Shown one piece after another: positions 41,377-49,896 of a stretch of 64,000 bases of DNA. Origin of the DNA: Schaalia georgiae DSM 6843 (GTDB lineage: Bacteria; Actinomycetota; Actinomycetes; Actinomycetales; Actinomycetaceae). The stretch's first letter is position 1; every line of letters starts with the position of its first letter. Location of the stretch: assembly GCF_000429245.1 (NCBI RefSeq), contig NZ_AUBM01000011.1, positions 62,001 to 126,000 of the forward strand. Reading direction: 5' to 3'. Both the position numbers and the translations under genes were made by a program. Below the pieces are notes generated by a model. That model searched no databases, was not told the DNA's origin, and saw nothing but the letters and a program-made list of their open reading frames with translations.

Positions 41377-42087
41377 ATGTCGCAGGACCACGACGCGAAC
41401 GCCAACGAGCAGGGCTGGGACGGGCAGAGCGTCTACGGGCCCTCCACCGTCATCGCCGCCCTCGACCAGATCGAGGACCTCGTCGAAACCGCGCGGTCGA
41501 TCCCCCTGTCCGCCTCGATCATGGTGAACAAGGCGGAGATCCTCGACCTGCTCGACCAGGCGCGCGAGGCCCTGCCCGAGGACCTCGTCGCCGCCGACGC
41601 CGTGGTCGCCGATGCCGACGCTGTCCTGGTGCGCGCCGACTCGGCCGCCGAGCAGGCGATCGCCGAGGCCAATACGCGCGCGTCGTCCACCCTGGAGGCC
41701 GCCAACACGAAGGCCGACCAGATCGTCAGCTCCGCCCGCGAGGAGGCCGAGCGCACCACGAGCCGCGCCGACGCCGAGGCCGAGGCGACCCTCGCCCAGG
41801 CGCGCGCCGACGCCGAGGCCGCCCTGGCCGACGCCCAGGCCCAGGCCGACCGCCTCGTGTCCACGGAGAACATCGTGCGCATGGCGGAGGACCGCGCCCG
41901 CGAGATCGTTGCCGACGCCCGTCGCGAGGAGGCGAACCTGCGCGAGGGGGCCGACGACTACGTCGCCCAGTCGCTGGGAGAGCTCGCCGGGCTGATCTCC
42001 GACCTTCAGCGGCGCACCGACGCGGGCAGGCGCACCATCGCAGAGCGGCGCGGCGTGGACGTGACGGATGTGGAACTCCATGACTGA
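41377..42087 (+). CDS. SepIVA-like coiled-coil cell-division protein
   Basis: 236 residues. The N-terminal part has VIAALDQIEDLVETARSIPL and VNKAEILDLLDQAREALPED, matching the DivIVA-related SepIVA family. The rest is a long Ala/Glu/Arg-rich coiled coil (about 80-215). In mycobacteria sepIVA (Rv2927c) is followed by a DUF177 gene and rnc, exactly the order here, which supports orthology. SepIVA is essential for septation and cell-envelope organisation there. A GGAGG is six bases before the ATG. This makes two DivIVA-like scaffolds in the window. Confidence 0.83.
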   Translation: MSQDHDANANEQGWDGQSVYGPSTVIAALDQIEDLVETARSIPLSASIMVNKAEILDLLDQAREALPEDLVAADAVVADADAVLVRADSAAEQAIAEANTRASSTLEAANTKADQIVSSAREEAERTTSRADAEAEATLAQARADAEAALADAQAQADRLVSTENIVRMAEDRAREIVADARREEANLREGADDYVAQSLGELAGLISDLQRRTDAGRRTIAERRGVDVTDVELHD

Positions 42088-42640
42088 CTCGCCCCTGGTC
42101 CTGTCCCTGGCCGACCTTCCCCGGGCTGCGGGCTCGGTCCGCGCCCGCAGCGTTGAATGGGCCGCGCCCGCCGACCTGGGGACTCCGTCGATGGGCGTTG
42201 AGGAGGGTACGCCCATCCCCATCGGCGTTGAGCTCACTTCCATCGACGACGGCGTACTGGTGCGCCTGACCACCGCCGTGGACCTGGTCGGCGAGTGCGT
42301 GAGGTGCCTGGACCCGGTGCGGGTCCACCACGAGGTGTCCAGCGCCGAGGTGTACGTCGAGCCCGGGAGCACGGCCGCAGCGGAGGCGGACGGCGGGCCC
42401 GGCGCGGACGCCCTCAACGAGATCGGGCCGCGCGACACCATCGACATCGAGCCCCAGTTGCGCGACGCCATCGTCACCCTGGTGGATGCGCGACCCCTGT
42501 GCCGTCCCGACTGCCGGGGCCTGTGCGACGTGTGCGGCCAGAAGTGGGACGGGCTGCCCCCGGACCACTCCCACTTCCAGGTCGATCCGCGCCTGGCGCC
42601 CCTGGCCGCGCTGCTCGGGGAGAAGGACGGGCAGCGGTGA
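42080..42640 (+). CDS. DUF177 / YceD-family protein
   Basis: 186 residues. The family signature is visible: VGECVRCLDPVRVHHEVS, DTIDIEPQLRDAIVTL and a CxxxCxxxCxxC cluster (PLCRPDCRGLCDVCG). YceD has been tied to 23S rRNA maturation and usually precedes rpmF; in this genome no rpmF follows and rnc comes next. The ATG at 42080 overlaps the previous gene by eight bases; an in-frame ATG at 42068 would add four residues. Neither has a strong ribosome binding site. Confidence 0.88.
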   Translation: MTDSPLVLSLADLPRAAGSVRARSVEWAAPADLGTPSMGVEEGTPIPIGVELTSIDDGVLVRLTTAVDLVGECVRCLDPVRVHHEVSSAEVYVEPGSTAAAEADGGPGADALNEIGPRDTIDIEPQLRDAIVTLVDARPLCRPDCRGLCDVCGQKWDGLPPDHSHFQVDPRLAPLAALLGEKDGQR

Positions 42641-43359
42641 TGGCCCGCGCGAAACGGCTCCCGGTCCCGCCCCGCACGGACACTTCCTCGCTCGTGGAGG
42701 CCTGGGGCGCCCCCATTGACGACGCCCTGCTGTCCCTGGCCCTCGTCCACCGCTCCTACGCGAACGAGGCCGGGGGCATCGCCAACAACGAGCGCCTGGA
42801 GTTCCTGGGCGATTCCGTCCTCTCAGTCGTCATCGCTGAGAGACTGTTCCACGACTACCCGGACGTGGCCGAGTCAGACCTGTCGCGCATGCGCGCCGCC
42901 ACCGTCTCGCAGGCGCCGCTGGCGTCCGCGGCCCGCAGGATCGGCCTGGGCGACTACGTGTACCTGGGCAAGGGCGAGTCCCTGCACGGGGGCCGCGACA
43001 AGGACTCCATCCTCTCCGACACCTTCGAAGCCCTCATCGGCGCGACCTACCTCACCCACGGCCTCCAGGCCGCGCGCCGGGTGGTCCTGGAGCGCCTGAA
43101 CTTCCTGCTGGAGGACGCCCAGGAGCGCGGGCACCACCAGGACTGGAAGACGCTACTGGTCGAGTACGCCCAGGGGAAGGGCCTGGGGGAGGTGTCCTAC
43201 GAGGTCGAGGGGGAGGGGCCAGACCACCGACGGGTCTTCACCGCGCGCGCTTTCATCGCCGGGATCGACGGCCCGGTGGGCAGCGGGCGCGCCACGTCGA
43301 AGAAGCACGCGGAGAACGCCGCGGCGCAGAACGCGATGGGCGCGCTCGACCCCCAGTGA
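42640..43359 (+). CDS. rnc: Ribonuclease III
   Basis: Double-strand-specific endoribonuclease for rRNA and mRNA processing. 239 residues: the RNase III domain (about 15-150) with the signature NNERLEFLGDSVLSVVIAE, and the second metal-binding block KDSILSDTFEALIGATYL. The dsRNA-binding domain (about 170-235) ends KKHAENAAAQNAMG. TGATG overlap with the yceD-like gene. Confidence 0.96.
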   Translation: MARAKRLPVPPRTDTSSLVEAWGAPIDDALLSLALVHRSYANEAGGIANNERLEFLGDSVLSVVIAERLFHDYPDVAESDLSRMRAATVSQAPLASAARRIGLGDYVYLGKGESLHGGRDKDSILSDTFEALIGATYLTHGLQAARRVVLERLNFLLEDAQERGHHQDWKTLLVEYAQGKGLGEVSYEVEGEGPDHRRVFTARAFIAGIDGPVGSGRATSKKHAENAAAQNAMGALDPQ

Positions 43360-43390
43360 CCGCCGCCGGGAAGCACGGGCGCCGACCGGA

Positions 43391-43396
43391 TAGGAT
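43391..43396 (+). promoter_or_regulatory. Response-regulator -10 element, leaderless GTG
   Basis: TAGGAT, placing transcription start exactly on the G of the GTG at 43403. No ribosome binding site is visible. Confidence 0.55.
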
Positions 43397-43402
43397 TGGC
43401 CT

Positions 43403-44050
43403 GTGAGTGACATTTCCGCAACCCGGACCCGCGTGATGATCGTCGACGACCATGAGATCGTCCGCCGCGGCATCGCTGAGATCGTCGATCGCGCTGACGG
43501 CCTGGAGGTGGTCGCCGAGGCGGGGTCCGTTCAGGACGCGCTGCGACGCGCCGAGTTGGTGCGCCCCGACGTGATCCTGGTGGACCTGCAGCTGCCTGAC
43601 GGCACGGGGATCGACATCATGGACTCCCTGGGCAAGACGCACCCCGAGGTCCTCCCGATCGTGCTGACCTCCTTCGACGACGACGAGGCGCTGGCCGAGT
43701 CCCTGGACAAGGGCGCGCGCGCCTACGTCCTCAAGACCGTGCGCGGAGCGGAGATCACGGATGTCATCAAGGCGGTCGCGGACGGGCGGGTCCTGCTGGA
43801 CGAGCGCACCCTCACGCGCCGCCGCACCGACCACGAGGATCCCACCGCCGATCTGACGCCGTCGGAGCGCAAGGTGCTCGACTTGATCGGCGACGGCCTG
43901 TCGAACCGGGAGATCGGGGAGAAACTGGGCGTGGCCGAGAAGACCGTGAAGAACCACATCACCTCCCTGTTGTCAAAGATGGGGCTCCAGAGGCGCACCC
44001 AGGTGGCGGCGTGGGTGGCCGGGCAGCGCGCGGCCGCGTGGAGGAACTAG
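43403..44050 (+). CDS. NarL/FixJ-family response regulator
   Basis: 215 residues. Receiver domain (1-125): VMIVDDHEIVRRGI acid pair, phosphoacceptor D61 in ILVDLQLPDG, the conserved Thr/Ser switch in VLTSFDDDE and Lys in YVLKTVRG. LuxR-type helix-turn-helix (about 145-210): LTPSERKVLDLIGDGLSNRE, KTVKNHITSLLSKM. It is most like DevR/NarL regulators that pair with HisKA_3 kinases. The only such kinase in the window is the GAF-type enzyme at 48244-49896, 4 kb away on the other strand; pairing is inferred. GTG start with no ribosome binding site but a -10 TAGGAT suggests a leaderless mRNA. Confidence 0.92.
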   Translation: MSDISATRTRVMIVDDHEIVRRGIAEIVDRADGLEVVAEAGSVQDALRRAELVRPDVILVDLQLPDGTGIDIMDSLGKTHPEVLPIVLTSFDDDEALAESLDKGARAYVLKTVRGAEITDVIKAVADGRVLLDERTLTRRRTDHEDPTADLTPSERKVLDLIGDGLSNREIGEKLGVAEKTVKNHITSLLSKMGLQRRTQVAAWVAGQRAAAWRN

Positions 44051-44360
44051 GGGCGCGCCTCCAAGTTGGCCAGGTGGCCGGTCGGCGGGCCGGAGGCCCC
44101 GCCTGGTGTCCGCCCACCCGCCTTGGATCCCATTGCCCGCCGGGACTGCAGTGCCGTCGAATGCTGTTCCAACCGCCTTCAAGCGCTATAGGGCTCCCAC
44201 TACCCGTCACGGGCGTATGGTCGTCCGGCACCAAGCCATCGCTCACGATGGGTGTGTTCGCTGTTCGGCGCCAACCCACCGCCCGCATGGCCAGCGTCGG
44301 CCACCGGCTCGGACGACTCGCACAACACGCCCTGAAGCCTGCGCCACTTGGACACTGCCC
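44051..44360. other. Gene-free stretch after the response regulator
   Basis: About 310 bases without a supportable gene. A GC-rich imperfect hairpin at 44084-44103 (GGCGGGCC / GGCCCCGCC) may terminate the regulator transcript. I see nothing else before the repeat at 44361. Confidence 0.4.
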
Positions 44361-44451
44361 GCACCACTTAGGCCCCCGGCACACCGGGAGAACCAGGGCC
44401 CGCTTGGGCCCAAGTGGTGCAACGGCGCGCTAAGTGGTGCAGTGGCGGGCG
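44361..44451 (+). repeat. Palindromic dispersed repeat, copy B
   Basis: Direct repeat of 35565-35652. Arms GCACCACTTAGGCCC (44361-44375) and GGGCCCAAGTGGTGC (44406-44420) pair with one mismatch. CTAAGTGGTGC (44430-44440) is the exact complement of bases 44361-44371, so the element has terminal inverted repeats of 11 bases, as a small MITE-like unit would. No open frame. Confidence 0.8.
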
Positions 44452-44532
44452 GATCCCGCAGCGCGGAGTAGGAAATCGCACAAAACACCGACCGGTCCGC
44501 TTTCCCACGCCTCCTCACGCCGCGCCGCGCAA

Positions 44533-44590
44533 GCCCCGCCGCAATGCAGGTCGGAGGGAAAATCGTCCGCCGAATCACTAACGCACACAA
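44533..44590 (+). repeat. 58-base dispersed repeat, copy 2
   Basis: Inverted relative to 1741-1798, four mismatches in 58. In the plus-strand frame it reads AAMQVGGKIVRRITNAHN. It directly precedes the fucosidase promoter region, next to repeat copy B. Confidence 0.75.
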
Positions 44591-44600
44591 CCATTATGGT
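44590..44600 (+). promoter_or_regulatory. Operator-like palindrome upstream of the fucosidase gene
   Basis: Perfect 11-base palindrome ACCATTATGGT, about 70 bases before the fucosidase start. It overlaps AT-rich -10-like sequences (CATTAT, TATGGT). It could be a repressor site for a carbon-source regulator; no such regulator is adjacent. Confidence 0.35.
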
Positions 44601-44668
44601 GTAACTTCTGTGTGTCCTCATTGTTGAGGAACGGACGAGGTCGTCCGCCACATGAAGAAAGGAACAAC

Positions 44669-47600
44669 GTGAAACTCACGCGCACCCTTGTGGGGGTGTC
44701 CGTGGCCGCGGCCCTGTCGCTGACGGGCCTCGGGCACGCCGCTCTCGCCGACCCCCCACCCGCCACCGACTCCGGTACGCAGTCCGCCGCCACCGCGGCC
44801 GGGACGGCGACCGGGATCCCCCTCGCCGTCCCACTCAGCGCGACCCAGAAGGTCGCCGACTGGCAGAGCCTCCAATTCGGCCTGTTCATGCACTGGGGCG
44901 TCTACTCGACCTACGAGGGCATGTACCAGGGCCGGCCCCAGCGCATGGGCTACCCCGAGCAGATCAAAGCCTGGGAGAAGATCCCCGACAGCGACTACAA
45001 GGCCCAGGCAGCGACGATGACGGCCGACAAGTGGGACGCCGCCAACGTGTGCCAGACCGCCAAGAACACCGGTATGAAGTACGTGATGATCACGACGAAG
45101 CACCACGACGGCTTCGCCATGTGGGACACGAAGACCACGGACTACAACGTCGTCAAAGCGACGGCCTTCGGACGCGATCCGATGAAGGAATTGTCCCAGG
45201 AGTGCAGCAAGATCGGCATCAAGCTGGCCTTCTACTTCTCGATCATCGACTGGACGCACCAGGAGCCTGAGCCCTACGCGAACCGCAACAAGATCGATGA
45301 CTTCATGATGACCAGCGTCATCAAACCCCAACTCACCGAGCTCCTCACCAACTACGGCCCCATCGCCGAGCTCTGGTTCGACATGGGAGACCCCACCGCC
45401 GAGCAGTCCCAGCAGATGGCGGCCTGGGTCCACGAGCTGCAGCCCGCCACGATGGTGAACTCCCGCGTGTGGAACAACGCCGGCGACTTCGAGGTCGGCG
45501 GTGACAACCAGGTGGGCACGACCTTCAAGATGGAGCCGTGGGAGTCGATCCTGTCGATCTTCCCGCAGTGCTGGAGCTACTGCACGCCCTCGTTCCGCGC
45601 GAACCGCTCCGCGGAGAACCTGCCGGTCCTCGTCAACCGGACGGTGGACAACCTCGTGAACTCGGTCGCTTCCAACGGCCAATTCGACTTCAACGTCGGT
45701 CCCAAGGGCGACGGCTCCTTCGATCCCTTCGACCAGAAGGTCCTCGACGGCGTCGGCCAGTGGATGGGCCGCCACCCCGACGCGATCACCGGGGCGCGCC
45801 CCACATGGCTCCCCTCTGCGGATTGGGGGCGCACAACGACGAAGGGCAACGACCTGTTCATGTTCCCCGCCTCGTGGGAGGACGGCAAGACCCTTACGTT
45901 GACGGGTGTCGGCTCGGCGGTCACCTCAGTGACGGTTGACGGCACCGGTGCGGCGCTCTCCTACACCCAGGAGGGCTCCACCGTGAAGGTGACGCTCAGT
46001 GGCGCCAGCCCCGACGAGGTCCAGCCCGTCGTCAAGGTCTCCTTCGCCAGTGCGCCCCAGTACGCGCCCGAACACACCCTGTCCCCGGCCGGCGGCAAGT
46101 CCACACTGGACAAGACGGGCCTCTACCTGCGCCGCGGGCCCCAGGGGGGCACAGCGGCGGTCGACACCTACGTCAGCGAGAAGGAGGGCAAGTCCTACGA
46201 GGAGGCCACCCTCTCCTTCCAGGGCGAGCTCGATGCGGAGACGACCTACAAGGTCACCTACGGGGACAAGTCCATTGAGGCGACCGGTGCGCAACTGCTC
46301 GCCGGACCCGTCGGCGAAGGGTGGAAACTGCCCGCGGGCGCGGTCGTGCCCGTGAGGCTGGCGCTCGCCCGCCCCTCGTACTACGGGGACTCAATGTCCT
46401 TGAGGGGCCCGCTGTCCGTGACACTCACCGCCTCGGAGAAACCCCTCGAGGGCTCGGCGCCAGTCTTCACGAAACACCCGCAGTCGGTGGAAGCGCGCGA
46501 CGGCGAGCGCGTTGCCCTGACGGCGGTCGCGACCTCGCGCCCCGCCGCCACCTACCAGTGGTACCGCCGCACTCCGGGCGCCTCCGAGGCCAGCGCGATC
46601 AATGGGGCCACGGAGTCCGTCTACTCCTTCACGGCGACGATGGACGACAACGGCGCGGCCTACTACGCGGTCGCGACGAACCCGGCCGGATCGGCCACAT
46701 CGAAGGAGGCTGTGCTGACTGTGTCGGCGCGCCCCGACAACCTCGCCCTCAACAAACCCGCTACACAGAGCTCCACGGGGTGGGGCGGCGAGGCATCCCG
46801 GGCCGTGGACGGCAACACCGACGGCGTGTGGGACAACGGCTCGGTGTCGCACACCGGCAAGGAGAACAACCCCTGGTGGCAGGTCGATATCGGCAGTAGC
46901 CAGCCCGTCGGCCAGGTGAAGGTCTGGAACCGCTCCGCCGACGACAAGTGCGGCGCGGACAGCTGTGACAAGCGCCTCCACGACTTCTGGGTGTTCGCCT
47001 CCAAGAAGCCGCTCGACTCCGGGGCGACCCCTGATTCGATCGCCTCCGACCCCGACGCCCGCGTCATGCGCGTCGAAGGGGTGGGTGGCTACCCGAGCGT
47101 CGTGGACTTCGAGGGCTTCGAGGCGCAGTACATCCGCGTCACCCAGCCCGGGACCAACGTGGAGTTCGCGCTCGCGGAGGTGGAAGTGGCGCCTGTCAAG
47201 GCCGTCGCCCCCACGGTCGATGCGATCAAGGTGACCTCGACGCCCGAGGGCGCGGTCCAGTTGTCGGGCGACGGGGCCTTCAGGACGGCAACCGCGCCGA
47301 AGTCCACATTGGTGACGCTGACGGCGAAGACCACGGGCACTCCAGAACCGGGGTTGAAGTGGCAGTTCCGCTCCAAAGACAGCGAGGAGTGGGGCGATAT
47401 TGAGGACGAGACCGGCGAGGAGTTGACGCTGCACGCCGACGAGGAGTCGGTCGGCCAGTACCGCCTGTGCGCTGAGAACACGGCCGGGTCCGCGTGTTCG
47501 GGCATCGTGCAACTCGTCCTGGCCGCCGATCCCACGCCCGATCCCAGCCCCACGCCCGATCCCGGGGTGGACTGGAGCAAGGGCCACTGGATGAGCGACA

Positions 47601-48130
47601 GCACCGGATGGTGGTGGGCGATGCCCGACGGGTCCTACCCGAAGGACATGGCACTCACCATCGGCGGCAAAGTCTACCGGTTCGGGTCCAATGGATACAT
47701 GCGCACGGGCTGGGTGAGCGAGGGCGGCAGATGGTACTTCCACGCCCCCTCCGGCGCCCAGGCGAGCGGATGGGTGCATGACAGGGGCTCGTGGTACTAC
47801 ATGGGCGACGACGGTGCGATGGCCACGGGCTGGGTCACCACCGGTGGCGCCTGGTACTACCTCACAGCATCTGGTGCGATGAAGACCGGTTGGCTCAATG
47901 ACGGCGGTAACTGGTACTACCTGACCCCCGGCGGTGCGATGGCCACGGGCTGGATCGACCTGGGCGGAACCTGGTACTACCTCACTGGCTCCGGCGCCAT
48001 GGCCACCGGCTGGGTCAATGACGGCGGAACCTGGTACTACCTCACCGATTCCGGCGCCATGGCCACGGGCTGGCTGCAGATCGGAGGCCGTTGGCACAAC
48101 TTCGCCCCCAACGGGGCGTGGATCGGCTAG
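44669..48130 (+). CDS. Secreted, surface-bound alpha-L-fucosidase (GH29) with Ig-like, F5/8C and cell-wall-binding repeats
   Basis: Removes alpha-L-fucose from host glycans. 1153 residues from GTG 44669 (AAAGGA upstream). Signal peptide 1-27 (cleavage after ALA). GH29 catalytic domain about 50-400, with TTKHHDGFAMWDTKTTDYN and the nucleophile D238 in ELWFDMGDP. After a beta domain come an Ig-like domain (about 600-688), an F5/8 type C carbohydrate-binding domain (about 688-842, LALNKPATQSSTGWGGEASR), a second Ig-like domain (about 850-950), a Pro/Thr linker and a C-terminal cell-wall-binding repeat array (1014-1153). No LPxTG, so attachment is probably non-covalent. The two dispersed repeats just upstream hint at acquisition. 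Linkage specificity is not deducible. Confidence 0.93.
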   Translation: MKLTRTLVGVSVAAALSLTGLGHAALADPPPATDSGTQSAATAAGTATGIPLAVPLSATQKVADWQSLQFGLFMHWGVYSTYEGMYQGRPQRMGYPEQIKAWEKIPDSDYKAQAATMTADKWDAANVCQTAKNTGMKYVMITTKHHDGFAMWDTKTTDYNVVKATAFGRDPMKELSQECSKIGIKLAFYFSIIDWTHQEPEPYANRNKIDDFMMTSVIKPQLTELLTNYGPIAELWFDMGDPTAEQSQQMAAWVHELQPATMVNSRVWNNAGDFEVGGDNQVGTTFKMEPWESILSIFPQCWSYCTPSFRANRSAENLPVLVNRTVDNLVNSVASNGQFDFNVGPKGDGSFDPFDQKVLDGVGQWMGRHPDAITGARPTWLPSADWGRTTTKGNDLFMFPASWEDGKTLTLTGVGSAVTSVTVDGTGAALSYTQEGSTVKVTLSGASPDEVQPVVKVSFASAPQYAPEHTLSPAGGKSTLDKTGLYLRRGPQGGTAAVDTYVSEKEGKSYEEATLSFQGELDAETTYKVTYGDKSIEATGAQLLAGPVGEGWKLPAGAVVPVRLALARPSYYGDSMSLRGPLSVTLTASEKPLEGSAPVFTKHPQSVEARDGERVALTAVATSRPAATYQWYRRTPGASEASAINGATESVYSFTATMDDNGAAYYAVATNPAGSATSKEAVLTVSARPDNLALNKPATQSSTGWGGEASRAVDGNTDGVWDNGSVSHTGKENNPWWQVDIGSSQPVGQVKVWNRSADDKCGADSCDKRLHDFWVFASKKPLDSGATPDSIASDPDARVMRVEGVGGYPSVVDFEGFEAQYIRVTQPGTNVEFALAEVEVAPVKAVAPTVDAIKVTSTPEGAVQLSGDGAFRTATAPKSTLVTLTAKTTGTPEPGLKWQFRSKDSEEWGDIEDETGEELTLHADEESVGQYRLCAENTAGSACSGIVQLVLAADPTPDPSPTPDPGVDWSKGHWMSDSTGWWWAMPDGSYPKDMALTIGGKVYRFGSNGYMRTGWVSEGGRWYFHAPSGAQASGWVHDRGSWYYMGDDGAMATGWVTTGGAWYYLTASGAMKTGWLNDGGNWYYLTPGGAMATGWIDLGGTWYYLTGSGAMATGWVNDGGTWYYLTDSGAMATGWLQIGGRWHNFAPNGAWIG
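47708..48127 (+). repeat. Seven 60-base in-frame repeats (cell-wall-binding type)
   Basis: Exactly seven 20-residue units of the form GW[VLI]xxGGxWYYLxxxGAMAT run to the stop codon. They match the choline-binding/CW_binding_1 repeat known from pneumococcal surface proteins. Units 3-6 are the most alike at DNA level; the last ends GAWIG. A degenerate unit precedes them (GHWMSDSTGWWW, FGSNGYMRT). Confidence 0.92.
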
Positions 48131-48243
48131 CGACCACTCGTCAGCGGCGCAGGGCGTTCCTCAGGGGGCGCCCCGCGACCGTGCGCGCCGGAATGGGGAG
48201 GGCGCGGCGGGCGGAGCCGTGCGGACAGCGGGCGCTGGCACCC

Positions 48244-49896
48244 TCACTGGTGCTGGGCCAGTGGCGCCCTCCAGGTGATCGCCGTGCCGCGTCCGCCGAT
48301 ACCGGATCCCGTGGAGAAGGAACCGCGGTGGCGCCGCGCCCTTTCCCCCATATTCGCCAGACCGGAGCTGCGGGTGCGGTCCGGGGCTATGCCCTGGCCG
48401 TCGTCGGCGATGGACACGGTGACGGAGCCCCTGCACGCGCGCCCGGAGACGTCGACGCTGACCGCAGCGGCCGTGGCCTTGGCGTGGCGGGCTATATTGG
48501 ACAGGCCCTCGCGCACGACGGCGACGACGTCGTCGCCGAGGTGGGCGTCCACCCGCCCGTCGAAGTCCTCGATGAGGGCGAGCTCCTGGTCCTCGTCCTC
48601 GTTGATCGCAACGGAGTCGAGGGTGATGAGCAAGGAGGGGGCGAAGCCGAGGGCCGCGCGCGTCAGCGACGACTCGCGCCGGATGCGCTCCACGAGGCCG
48701 ACGGCCTGGTCCCTTTCCCGCAGGTTGTGCACGATCGCGCGGATCTGGCGCACGGCCTCGTCGATGGAGGCCAGTGACTGGTCGAGGACGTTCGTGATCG
48801 CTGCCGGGTCCACGGCGCCCGAGGAGACCGCCTGTTTCGCGGCGTCCAGGCGCATTCCGGTGGCGAAGAGCTGCTGGATCGCGAAGTCGTGGAGGTCCCT
48901 TCCAATGCGGTCGCGCTCGTCCAGGAGCGCGGCGACGTCCTCGGCGTGGCGCGCGGAGGCGAGTTCGAGGGCGAGTGTGGCCTGCGAGGCCAGGGACTCC
49001 GCGAGGGAGAGCTCGGAGGAGTCGAACTCGGGTGCGCCGATCTGGCGCAGCAGGATGAGGACCCCCGAGGAGACCCCCCGCGAACGCAGGGGGGCGTAGA
49101 GCGCCGGCCCGAAGGCCGCGAGCTGGGGCAAGCGCATCGTCTGGGCGCGCGCCATGGAGTCCACGATCATCCCGGTGCCCTCGTTGAGGACGCTCATGGC
49201 GCGGCCGTTGGGCGGGAACACGAGTCCGAGCAGGTTGTCGGCGTTCTTCCCGTCGGTGATCTCCGCCGCCCAGGTGTCCCCGACGGAGGGGAGCATGATG
49301 ATCGCTGTGTCGGCCCGCGACACGTTGCGCACGGTGCGGGCGATGAGTTCGAGCGCCTCCTCCTCGTCAGCCCCCTCCAGCATGGTGGTCGTCAAGGACT
49401 GGGAGGCGCTGATCCACCTCTCGGTGCGCCTGGCGTCGGCGTAGAGGTGGGCGTTCTCGACCGCGATGCCCGCAGCGGGGGCCAGGGCCGTGAGGACGGC
49501 GGCGTCGGAGGCGACGAACCCCCCGGGTTTGCCCGTCAGGTAGAGGCGCCCGTAGACCTGCTCGTCCACCAGCACGGACACGCCCAGGAAGGGCGCGGTG
49601 TCCGTGGGCAGGGGGAAGTCGTCGAAGTCCTCGGGGGAGTTGACCAGCAGGTGGGAGTGCGGGGGGATTGCGCGCACGAGCCCCTCGGGCACAAAGGGCG
49701 AGGGGCCGTGGTCGTGGTGCTCGAGCTTGAGGGTGGTGGCCCCCCACGTGTCGAGGACGGCGAGGGCGCCGTGCGGGCACGCCGTGAGCATGCAGGCCTG
49801 GGTGACGAAGCTCTGCAGCGCATCGCGCAGGTCGAGGCTCTTGGTGAGGTTCAGGGCGGCGCGCAGCAGCCGCATGTCGGTGCGGTCGGGGCTCAT
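48244..49896 (-). CDS. Sensor histidine kinase with two GAF domains (HisKA_3)
   Basis: 550 residues, no membrane segment. GAF domains at about 17-152 and 175-315, as in DevS/DosT-type redox and gas sensors. HisKA_3 has ERDRIGRDLHDFAIQQLFAT with phosphoacceptor H336. HATPase has the N-box REGLSNIARHAKA and G-box DDGQGI. Its ATG overlaps the cydC stop (ATGA) and has AGGAGG upstream, so it is translated as the last gene of cydABDC. A sensor coupled to the bd oxidase probably reads oxygen or redox state. Its likely partner is the regulator at 43403. Haem ligation cannot be judged from sequence. Confidence 0.92.
   Translation of the reverse strand: MSPDRTDMRLLRAALNLTKSLDLRDALQSFVTQACMLTACPHGALAVLDTWGATTLKLEHHDHGPSPFVPEGLVRAIPPHSHLLVNSPEDFDDFPLPTDTAPFLGVSVLVDEQVYGRLYLTGKPGGFVASDAAVLTALAPAAGIAVENAHLYADARRTERWISASQSLTTTMLEGADEEEALELIARTVRNVSRADTAIIMLPSVGDTWAAEITDGKNADNLLGLVFPPNGRAMSVLNEGTGMIVDSMARAQTMRLPQLAAFGPALYAPLRSRGVSSGVLILLRQIGAPEFDSSELSLAESLASQATLALELASARHAEDVAALLDERDRIGRDLHDFAIQQLFATGMRLDAAKQAVSSGAVDPAAITNVLDQSLASIDEAVRQIRAIVHNLRERDQAVGLVERIRRESSLTRAALGFAPSLLITLDSVAINEDEDQELALIEDFDGRVDAHLGDDVVAVVREGLSNIARHAKATAAAVSVDVSGRACRGSVTVSIADDGQGIAPDRTRSSGLANMGERARRHRGSFSTGSGIGGRGTAITWRAPLAQHQ

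Noticed and set aside
35565-44451. Composite transposon bounded by the two palindromic repeats
   Set aside because: The 8.8 kb between them contains rpmB, recG, coaD, rnc and other core genes in conserved order, and no transposase. The repeats are independent insertions.
44612-44668. Upstream extension of the fucosidase frame
   Set aside because: It would put a charged segment before the signal peptide. The GTG at 44669 has a good ribosome binding site and starts the signal sequence correctly.
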